From NCBI GenBank assembly GCA_017987425.1, contig JAGNTT010000032.1, positions 1-12,483 on the forward strand: 12,483 nt of DNA, read 5' to 3'. The position numbers were made by a program, and so were the translations under genes. Under the pieces are notes generated by a model. It ran no database searches. It had not been told where the DNA came from and saw only the letters and a program-made list of their open reading frames with translations. Positions 1 through 6,963 of the stretch are shown one piece after another; the stretch's first letter is position 1, and the number at the start of each line of letters is the position of its first letter. The stretch comes from Candidatus Omnitrophota bacterium. Lineage in GTDB: Bacteria; Omnitrophota; Gorgyraeia; Zapsychrales; Fredricksoniimonadaceae.

Positions 1-1372
1 ACGGACGCAAATCCACATGCCGCCCTTTAACCTGGTCATCAATAATCGTCGGAATTCTGGACAACGCCATCGTGGGCTGGGCAATATACTCACGCGGGAA
101 CTTACAAATCTTGGCCTTAAATTCGGCTTGTTCTTTTTTCGTTGAATGCGGACCGACGAGCATTCCGTAACCGCCGGACTGATTGGCCGCCTTGACCACC
201 ATCTGCCCGATATTTTCAAGTACATGCTCGCGGTCTTTTTCATCCCAGCACAAATATGTCGGTACATTGGGCAGGATCGCATCCTCGCCCAGATAATACT
301 TAATCATCCGAGGCACATAGGCATATATGACTTTGTCATCGGCGACACCGGTTCCCGGCGCGTTAGCAAGCGCCACATTGCCGCGCGAGTAAACATCAAA
401 CAATCCGGGCACGCCTAATAGCGAATCTTCGCGGAAACGCGTCGGATCAAGAAATGTATCATCGATACGACGGTAAATAACGTCCACCCGACGGAAACCA
501 CGCGTGGTACGCATATGGACGAAACCGTCTTGTACAACGAGATCGCGGCCTTCCACCAGTTCGACACCCATTTGCTGAGCGAGAAAGGAATGTTCGAAAT
601 AAGCGGAGTTGTAAATGCCCGGCGTCAAGACAACGACGGTCGGTTTGTCACGGGGAGAAAGGTATTCCAGGATTTCGTGCAGACGAAGAGGGTAATCGTT
701 GACCGGACGCACCTCGATGTCTTCAAACACTTCCGGAAATGTGCGCTTCATAATTTCGCGATTACCAAGAACATAAGAAACCCCCGAAGGCACGCGCAAA
801 TTATCCTCCAGAACGTAATTGATCCCGTCATTGTGCTTGATGATGTCGATGCCGCTGATGTGCGCCCAAAGTCCGCGCGGAGGCTTCAGTCCCTCGCATT
901 GTTTCAAATATCCCGCACTGGAGAAAACAATCTCACCGGGAATAATTCCATCTTTGATGATTTTCTGGTCGCCGTAGACGTCTTTGATAAAATGATTAAG
1001 CGCGCTGATGCGCTGCTTGAGACCGGTTTCAATCGTTTCCCACTCCTGCGTGCCGATGATGCGGGGAATAATATCAAACGGAAATATCCTCTCGATACCG
1101 GCACCGTCGCGGTAAACATTAAATGTAATACCCATCGACATAAAGGCCCGCTCGGCCGCTCTTTGTCGGTGAACTATCTCGGCAAATCCCATGTGGCTCA
1201 TGCTGTCGCTGAAAAACTTGTACCAGTCGCGGATACCATCCTGACCGCAGATCATTTCATCGTGAAAGTCATCAAGCCTGTAACGGTTAAAAATTCCGGA
1301 TTCAGTAAACCGTTTAATGGGCACCGGCCGTTTAACCGGCGCCTCCGGTTTTTCCTTGAGTGCTGTTTTCAT
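1..1372 (-). CDS. Circularly permuted type 2 ATP-grasp protein (COG2308-like), C-terminus cut by window edge
   Basis: The open minus-strand frame gives 457 residues and runs off the left edge. Family members are roughly 470-500 residues, so only the end is missing. Hallmark segments are EDNLRVPSGVSYVLGNR (about 189-205), LTPGIYNSAYFEHSFLAQQ (249-267), GVELVEGRDLVV (269-280), VIYRRIDDTFLDP (298-310), GNVALANAPGTGVADDKVIY (331-350) and VVKAANQSGGYGMLVGP (392-408). The last, glycine-rich segment with its lysine looks like nucleotide binding. The family is an ATP-dependent carboxylate-amine ligase fold of uncertain substrate, often encoded beside an alpha-E protein and a transglutaminase. Those would lie outside the window. 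It has no signal peptide, so it is probably cytoplasmic. The ATG start is supported by AGGAGG ending 6 nt upstream. No good promoter lies between the start and the terminator at 1440..1485, so expression may depend on the promoter at 1585..1613. Function beyond family level is not inferred. Confidence 0.93.
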   Translation of the reverse strand, partial: MKTALKEKPEAPVKRPVPIKRFTESGIFNRYRLDDFHDEMICGQDGIRDWYKFFSDSMSHMGFAEIVHRQRAAERAFMSMGITFNVYRDGAGIERIFPFDIIPRIIGTQEWETIETGLKQRISALNHFIKDVYGDQKIIKDGIIPGEIVFSSAGYLKQCEGLKPPRGLWAHISGIDIIKHNDGINYVLEDNLRVPSGVSYVLGNREIMKRTFPEVFEDIEVRPVNDYPLRLHEILEYLSPRDKPTVVVLTPGIYNSAYFEHSFLAQQMGVELVEGRDLVVQDGFVHMRTTRGFRRVDVIYRRIDDTFLDPTRFREDSLLGVPGLFDVYSRGNVALANAPGTGVADDKVIYAYVPRMIKYYLGEDAILPNVPTYLCWDEKDREHVLENIGQMVVKAANQSGGYGMLVGPHSTKKEQAEFKAKICKFPREYIAQPTMALSRIPTIIDDQVKGRHVDLRP

Positions 1373-1390
1373 CAAGACCTCCTGGTTGTA

Positions 1391-1429
1391 AGTATCAGTG
1401 TCCCGTTAGTGTTTCAGTCCACGGATACT
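1391..1429 (-). promoter_or_regulatory. Imperfect inverted repeat in the ATP-grasp gene leader
   Basis: Arms 1391..1400 (agtatcagtg) and 1420..1429 (cacggatact) pair at 9 of 10 positions around a 19-nt loop. The arms end 18 bases upstream of the ATP-grasp start codon and just before its AGGAGG. It could be an mRNA hairpin or an operator. No T tract follows, so it is not a terminator. Role unknown. Confidence 0.35.
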
Positions 1430-1439
1430 GACGACTGAC

Positions 1440-1485
1440 AAAAAAAATAGCCCCCGATTCCACCGCGCAACGGCCAATCGAGGGC
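1440..1485 (-). terminator. Intrinsic terminator (second of two in series)
   Basis: Read on the minus strand, GCCCTCGATT (1476..1485) pairs with AATCGGGGGC (1450..1459) over 10 positions with one G-U pair. TA and eight Ts follow (1440..1447). The 16-nt loop can itself fold (CCG/CGG). It lies upstream of the ATP-grasp gene and downstream of another terminator, so it either insulates that gene or acts as an attenuator in its leader. A weaker alternative pairs GGGC (1492..1495) with GCCC (1482..1485) and would compete with the terminator's 5' arm. Confidence 0.82.
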
Positions 1486-1495
1486 TTCAATGCCC

Positions 1496-1528
1496 AAAAT
1501 AAAAAATCCTGCACCGGCTGGTACAGGA
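1496..1528 (-). terminator. Strong intrinsic terminator (first of two in series)
   Basis: On the minus strand TCCTGTACC (1520..1528) pairs with GGTGCAGGA (1507..1515) over 9 positions with one G-U pair. The loop is the tetraloop AGCC, followed at once by TTTTTTATTTT (1496..1506). This is a textbook Rho-independent terminator. It lies about 50 nt downstream of the transcription start predicted from the promoter at 1585..1613. Confidence 0.9.
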
Positions 1529-1578
1529 CATCTGTGTCTAAAATCGATCCGGGCGCCTTTGCCCAAACCAAAACTTAC
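1497..1578 (-). ncRNA. Candidate small RNA of about 80 nt, or attenuated leader of the ATP-grasp gene
   Basis: The unit is defined by the near-consensus promoter at 1585..1613 (predicted start near 1578) and the strong terminator at 1496..1528. I see no convincing reading frame in it. The 5' part can form a GC-rich hairpin (GGGC/GCCC at 1551..1564, six-base loop) and the 3' part is the terminator hairpin followed by U residues. That matches the general shape of a bacterial small RNA. Alternatively the transcript is the 5' leader of the ATP-grasp gene about 205 nt downstream, with the two terminators as attenuators. It matches no RNA family I recognise. Confidence 0.4.
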
Positions 1579-1584
1579 GCTGAT

Positions 1585-1613
1585 AATATAACCTATACTT
1601 ACATGAACGTCAA
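1585..1613 (-). promoter_or_regulatory. Near-consensus sigma-70-type promoter
   Basis: On the minus strand the -35 is TTGACG (1608..1613) and the -10 is TATATT (1585..1590), each one mismatch from consensus, with an exact 17-bp spacer. It lies just beyond the stop of the broken gene at 1651..2152 and points toward the terminator pair and the ATP-grasp gene. Confidence 0.65.
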
Positions 1614-1650
1614 GACTTGCGATTTTACCGCGTTCAATTTCAAAAGAGCC

Positions 1651-2152
1651 TTAATCCCGCCTGATGCAGACAACATCCAGCTTGTTGGTCCCCAATCCAA
1701 TCTGAAGAATTGTGATCAATATGGGAATTTCCGTATTACGGAGTATGTTAAGCCGGCTCAATGCCTGCTGCGACACCTGGCAGACAGGAATTTTTGTGTA
1801 CTGCTTCGCGAATGTCGATATACAACCGACTGCACCAACGCCGCCCGTAAGTATAACGGTATAATCGTTGCCGACTTCCGAAGGCCGCGGTCTCCGCAGC
1901 TGTACAACGTCGGATGACTTCCCGATGCGTTGACGTGCCCGACGACCAAAAACGCTCCGTGTGGTGTGATGGTCCCGACACCGACATTTCCCTCAACAAT
2001 AAGTTCATCCACTGGAGCATCTTGCGCGCCGGCGTAAGAAGACCCGCCGATGGTGCCGTAGAAAGAGTCAAATAAGACCCCCCTGCAGGCGAGGCAATAG
2101 ATACAGCCGCGAAAATTATCCGGACAATCCTCAAGGACACACCCTCTTTCAT
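1651..2152 (-). pseudogene. Broken gene for a small exported protein with a GNVGVGTITP repeat (two frameshifts)
   Basis: Three minus-strand frames join into one sensible protein. The frame from the ATG at 2152 gives a signal-peptide-like start (MKEGVSLRIVRIIFAAVSIA). A second frame gives a VLFDSFYGTIGGSS segment and then VDELIVEGNVGVGTITP, which resembles the GNVGIGTTxP repeats of tail-fibre-like and surface proteins. A third frame gives an STFAKQYTKIPVCQVSQQ segment ending KLDVVCIRRD and a stop at 1651. One extra G in the G6 run (2078..2083) and one in the G3 run (1921..1923) restores a single frame of about 167 residues. The start has an in-frame stop immediately upstream and no clear ribosome site. 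The remnant may be a true pseudogene, a phase-variable gene or an assembly error. The exact family is not recognised. Confidence 0.55.
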
Positions 2153-2290
2153 TTAGCCACACCATCGGCATTTTATCTTATTTGAATAAATTGAAAGAGA
2201 ATGATTCCAGGTGAGAAACAACTGACACTTTATATCCAGAACTGCTTTATTTTAGGAATGGGGCTTGAACAAAAGAAGAAAGAGCCGAAT

Positions 2291-3874
2291 TTACACAACA
2301 TGTTCAAATGTCTCAGCGGAAGAAGACCGGTAGGAAAGTTCATATTCTGGGGGGACAGGATCCCTGAGCAGATCGCCGTCCTTGAGAAAGGGATAAATTT
2401 CACTGTAATCTTTGACTTGGGAAAGCGAGATGCGCCGCATCAGATGCCGGGGTCTCAGTTGTTTTGGACTATGAAAGCCCATGGCTCCCAGAATCTCCGC
2501 AAAACTTTTGACCGTCGCTTTCTGGAAATTGGCGACACGCTTGTTCTTGTCCGTCACCACCAGGCCGTTGACCAGATACGGATTCTGCGTCGCTACACCC
2601 GTCGGGCAATGATTGGTGTTGCATTGAAGCGCCTGGATGCATCCCAAGGACAGCATCATGCCGCGTGAAGAATAACAGAGGTCCGCGCCCATGACCATGT
2701 GTTTGAGAATACCGAAACCGGAGTTGATCTTGCCGGAGGAAATAATTTTGATCTTATCGCGGAGGGAAAATCCGACGAGCGCATTGTGAACGATCACGAG
2801 CCCTTCGTTCAGCGGAGATCCGACATAGTTGGAGAACTCGAGCGGAGCGGCGCCGGTGCCGCCTTCGCCGCCGTCGACGGTAATGAAGTCCGGCGTGATG
2901 CCGGTCTTATGCATGGCCTTGCACATGGCCATAAATTCCCGAGGCTTTCCGATACAGATTTTAAATCCCACGGGCTTTCCGCCGGAAAGCGTTCTTAATC
3001 GTTCGATGAATTCCACAAATTCCAGCGGGTTGCTGAAGGCCGAATGGCCCGGCGGAGAAAGGACGCTTTTACCCATCTCAACACCGCGGATTTCGGCAAT
3101 TTCCTTCGTCACTTTTTCCGCCGGAAGAATACCGCCGTGTCCGGGCTTGGCGCCTTGGGAAATTTTAAGTTCGATCATCTTCACCTGAGGAAGCGAAGCC
3201 TTTTCCCTGAAGCGCTCGGCGGAGAATTTCCCGTCGGATGAGCGGCAGCCGAAATAACCGGTGCCGACCTGCCAGATAATGTCCCCTCCCTGCAGATGAT
3301 AAGGCGTGAGCCCGCCTTCGCCGGTGTTCTGAGCGAAACCGCCCATGCGCGCGCCTTGATTAAGCGCCATCACAGCGTTCTTGCTGAGCGATCCGAAACT
3401 CATCGCGCCGATATTGAAAATACTCGCCGAATACGGTTTGCCGCGTCCGGCCCCGATGATGATACGCAGCGTTTGATGATCCACATGAACGGGAATGACC
3501 GAATGAGTCACCCATTCATAGCCGACTTCATACACATTCTTCTGAGTTCCAAAAGGCAGCGTATCCAGTTCGCCCTTGGCGCGCTGATACACCAGCGAAC
3601 GCTCCAGGCGGTTAAACGGCGTACCCGACGTGTTGGACTCGACAAAATACTGATTGATCTCGGGACGGAAGGCTTCCATAAAATATCGAAGATTGCCGAT
3701 GACGGGAAAATTGCGGCGGATGGCCCGGCGCTTTTGCAGCATGTCGACGAGACCGATGGCGATCAACGGGCCGAAAAACAGCATTGACCACCAGATCCCC
3801 GGAAGAGCATCGGAAAAATACCAATTGACCAAGACTATGATCAACGAAATCAATAGGAAAATAAGGCGGGCCAT
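2291..3874 (-). CDS. Membrane-anchored FMN-binding glutamate synthase-domain protein
   Basis: The 527-residue protein matches the stand-alone glutamate synthase central/FMN domain family (GltB/GltS type, PF01645). Two hydrophobic helices (about 2-20 and 27-45) anchor it, with the large domain probably cytoplasmic. Landmarks are NTGEGG (183-188), KPGHGGILP (243-251), TVDGGEGGTGAAP (332-344, flavin/substrate barrel) and Cys412-x5-Cys418-x4-Cys423 followed by PTGVATQ, the [3Fe-4S] pattern of glutamate synthase. It lacks the class II glutamine amidotransferase domain. It therefore probably uses ammonia from another source or carries out a different amine redox reaction; the substrate is unknown. 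The ATG start has an in-frame stop 9 nt upstream and no Shine-Dalgarno site. A promoter-like pair at 3883..3910 would start the mRNA at or near the ATG, which suggests leaderless translation. No amidotransferase or small-subunit gene is adjacent. Confidence 0.93.
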   Translation of the reverse strand: MARLIFLLISLIIVLVNWYFSDALPGIWWSMLFFGPLIAIGLVDMLQKRRAIRRNFPVIGNLRYFMEAFRPEINQYFVESNTSGTPFNRLERSLVYQRAKGELDTLPFGTQKNVYEVGYEWVTHSVIPVHVDHQTLRIIIGAGRGKPYSASIFNIGAMSFGSLSKNAVMALNQGARMGGFAQNTGEGGLTPYHLQGGDIIWQVGTGYFGCRSSDGKFSAERFREKASLPQVKMIELKISQGAKPGHGGILPAEKVTKEIAEIRGVEMGKSVLSPPGHSAFSNPLEFVEFIERLRTLSGGKPVGFKICIGKPREFMAMCKAMHKTGITPDFITVDGGEGGTGAAPLEFSNYVGSPLNEGLVIVHNALVGFSLRDKIKIISSGKINSGFGILKHMVMGADLCYSSRGMMLSLGCIQALQCNTNHCPTGVATQNPYLVNGLVVTDKNKRVANFQKATVKSFAEILGAMGFHSPKQLRPRHLMRRISLSQVKDYSEIYPFLKDGDLLRDPVPPEYELSYRSSSAETFEHVV

Positions 3875-3882
3875 TAATGCTT

Positions 3883-3910
3883 ATATTACGGTTCGCTTGT
3901 CCGGAATCAA
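3883..3910 (-). promoter_or_regulatory. Possible promoter giving a leaderless transcript for the glutamate synthase-domain gene
   Basis: The -35 is TTGATT (3905..3910) and the -10 is TAATAT (3883..3888), each 4 of 6 matches, with a 16-bp spacer. The predicted start is within a few bases of the ATG at 3874. The overlapping TATAAG is an alternative -10. The match is modest; the absence of any Shine-Dalgarno site is the indirect support. Confidence 0.3.
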
Positions 3911-4014
3911 GGAATAAGTCCAGATTCTTGAATATCTTGCGCGCGGACATAAATACACGAAATCATCACACACTTTATGACAAAGAAATCCGCAAATTTA
4001 TTGAGCGGCCATAT

Positions 4015-4039
4015 TTGAATGGCATTGATATTCATTCAA
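4015..4039 (+). repeat. Short inverted repeat in the 3875..4136 gap
   Basis: TTGAATG (4015..4021) and CATTCAA (4033..4039) are perfect 7-bp arms around 11 nt. The repeat lies about 140 nt upstream of the glutamate synthase-domain gene. It may be an operator or chance. I see no convincing gene in this 262-nt gap: the plus-strand frame there has no ribosome site and no recognisable product. Confidence 0.25.
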
Positions 4040-4095
4040 TTATCCGGGGTTTTAAAACAGACGTCATCGGCCCCCAATAAATAAGAGGAAGATGC

Positions 4096-4118
4096 CGGGG
4101 CCATGAATAACGGCCCCG
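4096..4118 (-). terminator. Probable hairpin terminator of the beta-barrel gene
   Basis: On the minus strand CGGGGCC and GGCCCCG form a perfect 7-bp stem around a 9-nt loop, 18 nt past the stop codon of the gene at 4137..4769. The following bases are pyrimidine-rich (CATCTTCCTCTTATTTATT) but not a clean T tract, so it may be a weak or Rho-assisted terminator. A second small palindrome (AAAGATT/AATCTTT, 4124..4138) overlaps the stop codon. Confidence 0.5.
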
Positions 4119-4136
4119 CACATAAAGATTAAATCT

Positions 4137-4769
4137 TTAAAAACGGACTTTCAGACCGCCGCCGGCTAAAACCGCGCCGGTATCGGCCTTGGTGGTAACA
4201 GTTGTGCCGCCGCCATGAACCTTAGGCGCGAAACGGGAAAATAAATATGATCCTTCGAGAAATATAGCCAACGTGCTGTTGATGTAATAATCGAAACCCA
4301 TCCCCCCCTTAGCGGCAAAATGCGTATCCGTCTCAACTTTCGCTCCAGCATCTCTTAAGATTGAACTCTCGCGATAATTCCAGACGACAACACCCGCGCC
4401 TGCGATCGCGTAGGGGACGAAACGGTTGCCCGTGCTCTGTACGGGCAATTTCAATTGAACTTCCGCAAGCGCCGGCATTCCGTCGATCCTGCCGTATTTG
4501 GTTCCGCCGATCTCATCCTGAAATCTCAACCAGCCGGATTCGATACCGAAAGCGACATTCTGCGAGAGGTCGTAGGTGATGCGTCCGGCGGCAAATTCCG
4601 TATCATCGAAACGGTCAGTCTTGTGAGGAAAAATTCCTCCGCCCTGGAGACTCACTTCCCATGCGCCCTCGGAACGCATGACATCTCTTTGCATGTCAGG
4701 CACACCCTGCGCAAAGCCAAAAGGAACAAAACATGATAGCAACAATAAAGTTATGGTCCATATTTTCAT
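4137..4769 (-). CDS. Outer-membrane beta-barrel protein, about 8 strands, function unknown
   Basis: The 210-residue protein has a clear signal peptide, with a hydrophobic stretch at 6-19 and likely cleavage after Ala20 (GFA|QG). The mature part alternates polar and hydrophobic residues in strand-like segments such as WEVSLQGGGIFP (37-48), NVAFGIESGWLRF (71-83), VPYAIAGAGVVVW (118-130) and LAIFLEGSYLFSRF (167-180). It ends in GGLKVRF with a terminal phenylalanine, the usual signal for barrel insertion. Size and pattern fit small OmpA/OmpW/PagL-type barrels. I cannot see a convincing PagL catalytic pair, so no enzyme is claimed. The start is firm: AGGAGG lies 5 nt before the ATG. It follows the TPR membrane-protein gene by 126 nt on the same strand and may be transcribed with it or separately. 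A small palindrome (AACATTAAATGTT, 4830..4842) lies in that gap. Confidence 0.82.
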   Translation of the reverse strand: MKIWTITLLLLSCFVPFGFAQGVPDMQRDVMRSEGAWEVSLQGGGIFPHKTDRFDDTEFAAGRITYDLSQNVAFGIESGWLRFQDEIGGTKYGRIDGMPALAEVQLKLPVQSTGNRFVPYAIAGAGVVVWNYRESSILRDAGAKVETDTHFAAKGGMGFDYYINSTLAIFLEGSYLFSRFAPKVHGGGTTVTTKADTGAVLAGGGLKVRF

Positions 4770-4895
4770 ACTACCCTCCTTTGTTTGAAATTCATGTTAG
4801 AACCAAACGCATTAACGGGCAGTGAAATTAACATTAAATGTTTTACATGAGTGTTCGAGAAGGACGAGAGATACAAGTGGCAGATTTTAGAGGAG

Positions 4896-6833
4896 TTACG
4901 GCTTGATTTTTTCGTATTGGGCGCGCGTTTGGGCGTCATCGGGATTTAAAACGAGCGCAGCTTCGAATTCTTTCCGCGCTTCCTTGATCTGATTTAATGC
5001 AAGTAAACAATAGGCACGGTTTTTATGGGTAAGCTCCGTCGGTTCAATACTGTGCGCGTGCGTAAAGTCAGTAAGGGCCTTTTCATAATTACCCGTTGAG
5101 AAATAAACGGCGCCGCGGTTGATCAGGGCCCCATAATTATGCGGGGCGATCGCAAGCGCGCGGTTGAAGTCCGACAAAGCCGCTTCATACTGCCCTTTGC
5201 GCATCCAAAAACTTCCCCTGACAATATAGGCATTCTGATACTGGGGCAGGATCCGGATTGCTTCAGCCAAATCCGCCAAAGCATTATCCTCTTTATTTTG
5301 GGTCAGATAAAACTCAGCACGAGCCATATAAACTTCGAGCCTGGGGTTAAGCGAGATGGCTTTGTCGAAATCCTTCAGCGCTTCCTCCGGCATTCCGAGC
5401 CGGGAAAAAATAATCCCCCGGTTCACATAAAACATGTATTCATCGGGCCGAAGTAAAACAGCTTTGTTCATCAGTTCAAGAGCATCGGTATCGCGGCCGC
5501 CATCGCTGTAAATTCTGCTGAGATTGGCGTACACACGCGCCTTGCCTGGTGATTTTTTGAGTGCGTCTTCCCACAAAAGCTGTTCTCTGCTCCAGACATG
5601 ATTGCGCTGGACACTGACAATAGTCAAAACGATCACCACAATCACAAGCATTCCCGATAAAACTTTCGGACTTCTGATCAACATGGCCAGGGCCGTTGTC
5701 GCAGCAAGGAAGAAACCGAAAGAAATCAAATAAAGTTTGTGTTCAAATATAACGTTCGGCCGCGGAACCAAATTTATAGAAAACGTGACAAGCAACCAGA
5801 CCAGACCGAAGGCGATCAATGGCAAACGGCGGCGGATTTTATAAACAAGTGCAAGCATCGCCGCGACCAAACATAGCCCGATGAACGTCAGCGGCGGACT
5901 GAAGAGTCCGGTCGACATCGGATAATCGTATTCCAGATTCTGATTCACCGGAAACACCAGCAAACGCGCAAAGGTTAAAAACACGCGCATCTGTGTGAGC
6001 GCGTACTGGAACGGAGCCAGAATATCTCCGTCGTGCGATTCGGAAACAACTGAAGAAAATAAAATATCAAGTTTACTCAAACCCAGCTTGATCCATATCG
6101 CCGCAAACACCAAACATGCGGCAAAAATAAGACTTACGTGCGGCCATCTCAAAAAACTGGCAGCCCCGTCCTTTCGTATGATCATCAGTTCAACCAGAAG
6201 GATCATATACGGAATGGTGAAGGCAGTTTCTTTACTGAGAATCCCCAGAACAACCGATACAGCCGTCGCGGCCCAAAACAAGATCCGGACGGAACCGGCG
6301 GTCGATGTACGGGCACACAAATAATAATAAATCGCGGCGAGATAAAACATCGTCGCCAGAGATTCAAACCGTTGAGATATATAGGTTATGGCCTGTGTCT
6401 GACACGGATGGACAAGAAAAAGAAGAGCAATCACAAACGGCAATTCCCGACGGAGGAATTCAGACATGCCTGCCGCGGGCCTTATCCTGAACAACAAGCC
6501 GGCCGTCCCCCAAACCAAGGCTGTCGTCAAAATGTGCACAATAAAATTAAAGATGTGATAGCCGGCAGGATTCAGCTGGTTCAGCATGTAATTAAACGCG
6601 AACGAATACATCCCGATTAAACGGGTAAGCGGAAACGCTCCCCAGATTTCGTTAAGTTTTTTGAAATCCGTAATGGCCTCGTTAGTGACGATAAAAATAT
6701 GGTCGTCAAAAACAAAACCGAAGCCGAAGGACTGGGCATAGATGATGAGCCCGAAGGCAAGAAGAATAAACCAGCGTAAGCAATAGTAATAAACGGAGGT
6801 ATGATTCCAAAAATGATGACGGACGTGAGGCAT
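4896..6833 (-). CDS. TMTC-like polytopic membrane protein with C-terminal TPR repeats, probable GT-C glycosyltransferase
   Basis: The 645-residue protein has about ten hydrophobic helices in residues 20-408 and then six TPRs (about 432-635, each ending near an N-P or R-P step). The first outside loop carries Asp43-Asp44 in VFDDHIFIVTN, the position of the acidic pair in GT-C enzymes. HPCQTQAITYISQR (142-155) and LSKETAFTIP (199-208) are typical of TMTC-type proteins (TMTC = transmembrane and TPR-containing O-mannosyltransferases in animals; bacterial relatives are mostly uncharacterised). It probably moves a sugar from a lipid carrier to protein or polysaccharide on the outer face of the inner membrane, with the TPRs binding the acceptor or a partner. 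Donor and acceptor are unknown. ATG 6833 is preceded by AAGG inside a 12-bp palindrome (6841..6852). The gene is divergent from the zinc-ribbon gene. Confidence 0.85.
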   Translation of the reverse strand: MPHVRHHFWNHTSVYYYCLRWFILLAFGLIIYAQSFGFGFVFDDHIFIVTNEAITDFKKLNEIWGAFPLTRLIGMYSFAFNYMLNQLNPAGYHIFNFIVHILTTALVWGTAGLLFRIRPAAGMSEFLRRELPFVIALLFLVHPCQTQAITYISQRFESLATMFYLAAIYYYLCARTSTAGSVRILFWAATAVSVVLGILSKETAFTIPYMILLVELMIIRKDGAASFLRWPHVSLIFAACLVFAAIWIKLGLSKLDILFSSVVSESHDGDILAPFQYALTQMRVFLTFARLLVFPVNQNLEYDYPMSTGLFSPPLTFIGLCLVAAMLALVYKIRRRLPLIAFGLVWLLVTFSINLVPRPNVIFEHKLYLISFGFFLAATTALAMLIRSPKVLSGMLVIVVIVLTIVSVQRNHVWSREQLLWEDALKKSPGKARVYANLSRIYSDGGRDTDALELMNKAVLLRPDEYMFYVNRGIIFSRLGMPEEALKDFDKAISLNPRLEVYMARAEFYLTQNKEDNALADLAEAIRILPQYQNAYIVRGSFWMRKGQYEAALSDFNRALAIAPHNYGALINRGAVYFSTGNYEKALTDFTHAHSIEPTELTHKNRAYCLLALNQIKEARKEFEAALVLNPDDAQTRAQYEKIKP

Positions 6834-6840
6834 TCAGCAT

Positions 6841-6852
6841 AACCTTAAGGTT
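6841..6852 (-). promoter_or_regulatory. Perfect 12-bp palindrome covering the ribosome site of the TMTC-like gene
   Basis: AACCTTAAGGTT is its own reverse complement and ends 7 nt before the ATG at 6833. It contains the only Shine-Dalgarno-like sequence (TAAGG). A second palindrome (TATCGATA) adjoins it at 6853..6860. It could be a repressor site or chance. Confidence 0.3.
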
Positions 6853-6921
6853 TATCGATAGCTTCAGGAACAAAGCCAACTGCCCTGATTGCTACTATAT
6901 TACTTCGGCGTCTGCGACTTT

Positions 6922-6929
6922 GCTATACT
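6922..6929 (+). promoter_or_regulatory. Extended -10 promoter for the zinc-ribbon gene
   Basis: TGCTATACT reads as an extended -10 (TG, one base, then TATACT at 6924..6929). No good -35 lies 16-18 bp upstream, as is usual for extended -10 promoters. The predicted start near 6936 leaves a leader of about 28 nt containing the Shine-Dalgarno site. Confidence 0.45.
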
Positions 6930-6963
6930 GAACACCTGAATCTTACAAATCCGGGAGGTGGGA

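Noticed and set aside
515..1438. Plus-strand 307-codon open frame
   Set aside because: It is antisense to the ATP-grasp gene, whose protein matches a family throughout. It even runs into the non-coding leader.
1534..1917. Plus-strand 127-codon frame across the promoter and remnant region
   Set aside because: The opposite strand explains it better (promoter, terminator and GNVGVGT remnant). The product looks like no protein family.
1748..2171. Two separate overlapping minus-strand genes of 134 and 137 codons
   Set aside because: Each is sensible only in part. Joined by two single-base shifts they make one coherent exported protein, so they are reported as one broken gene.
3877..4080. Plus-strand 67-codon frame in the gap before the glutamate synthase-domain gene
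   Set aside because: It has no ribosome site and no recognisable product, and it overlaps the likely minus-strand promoter.
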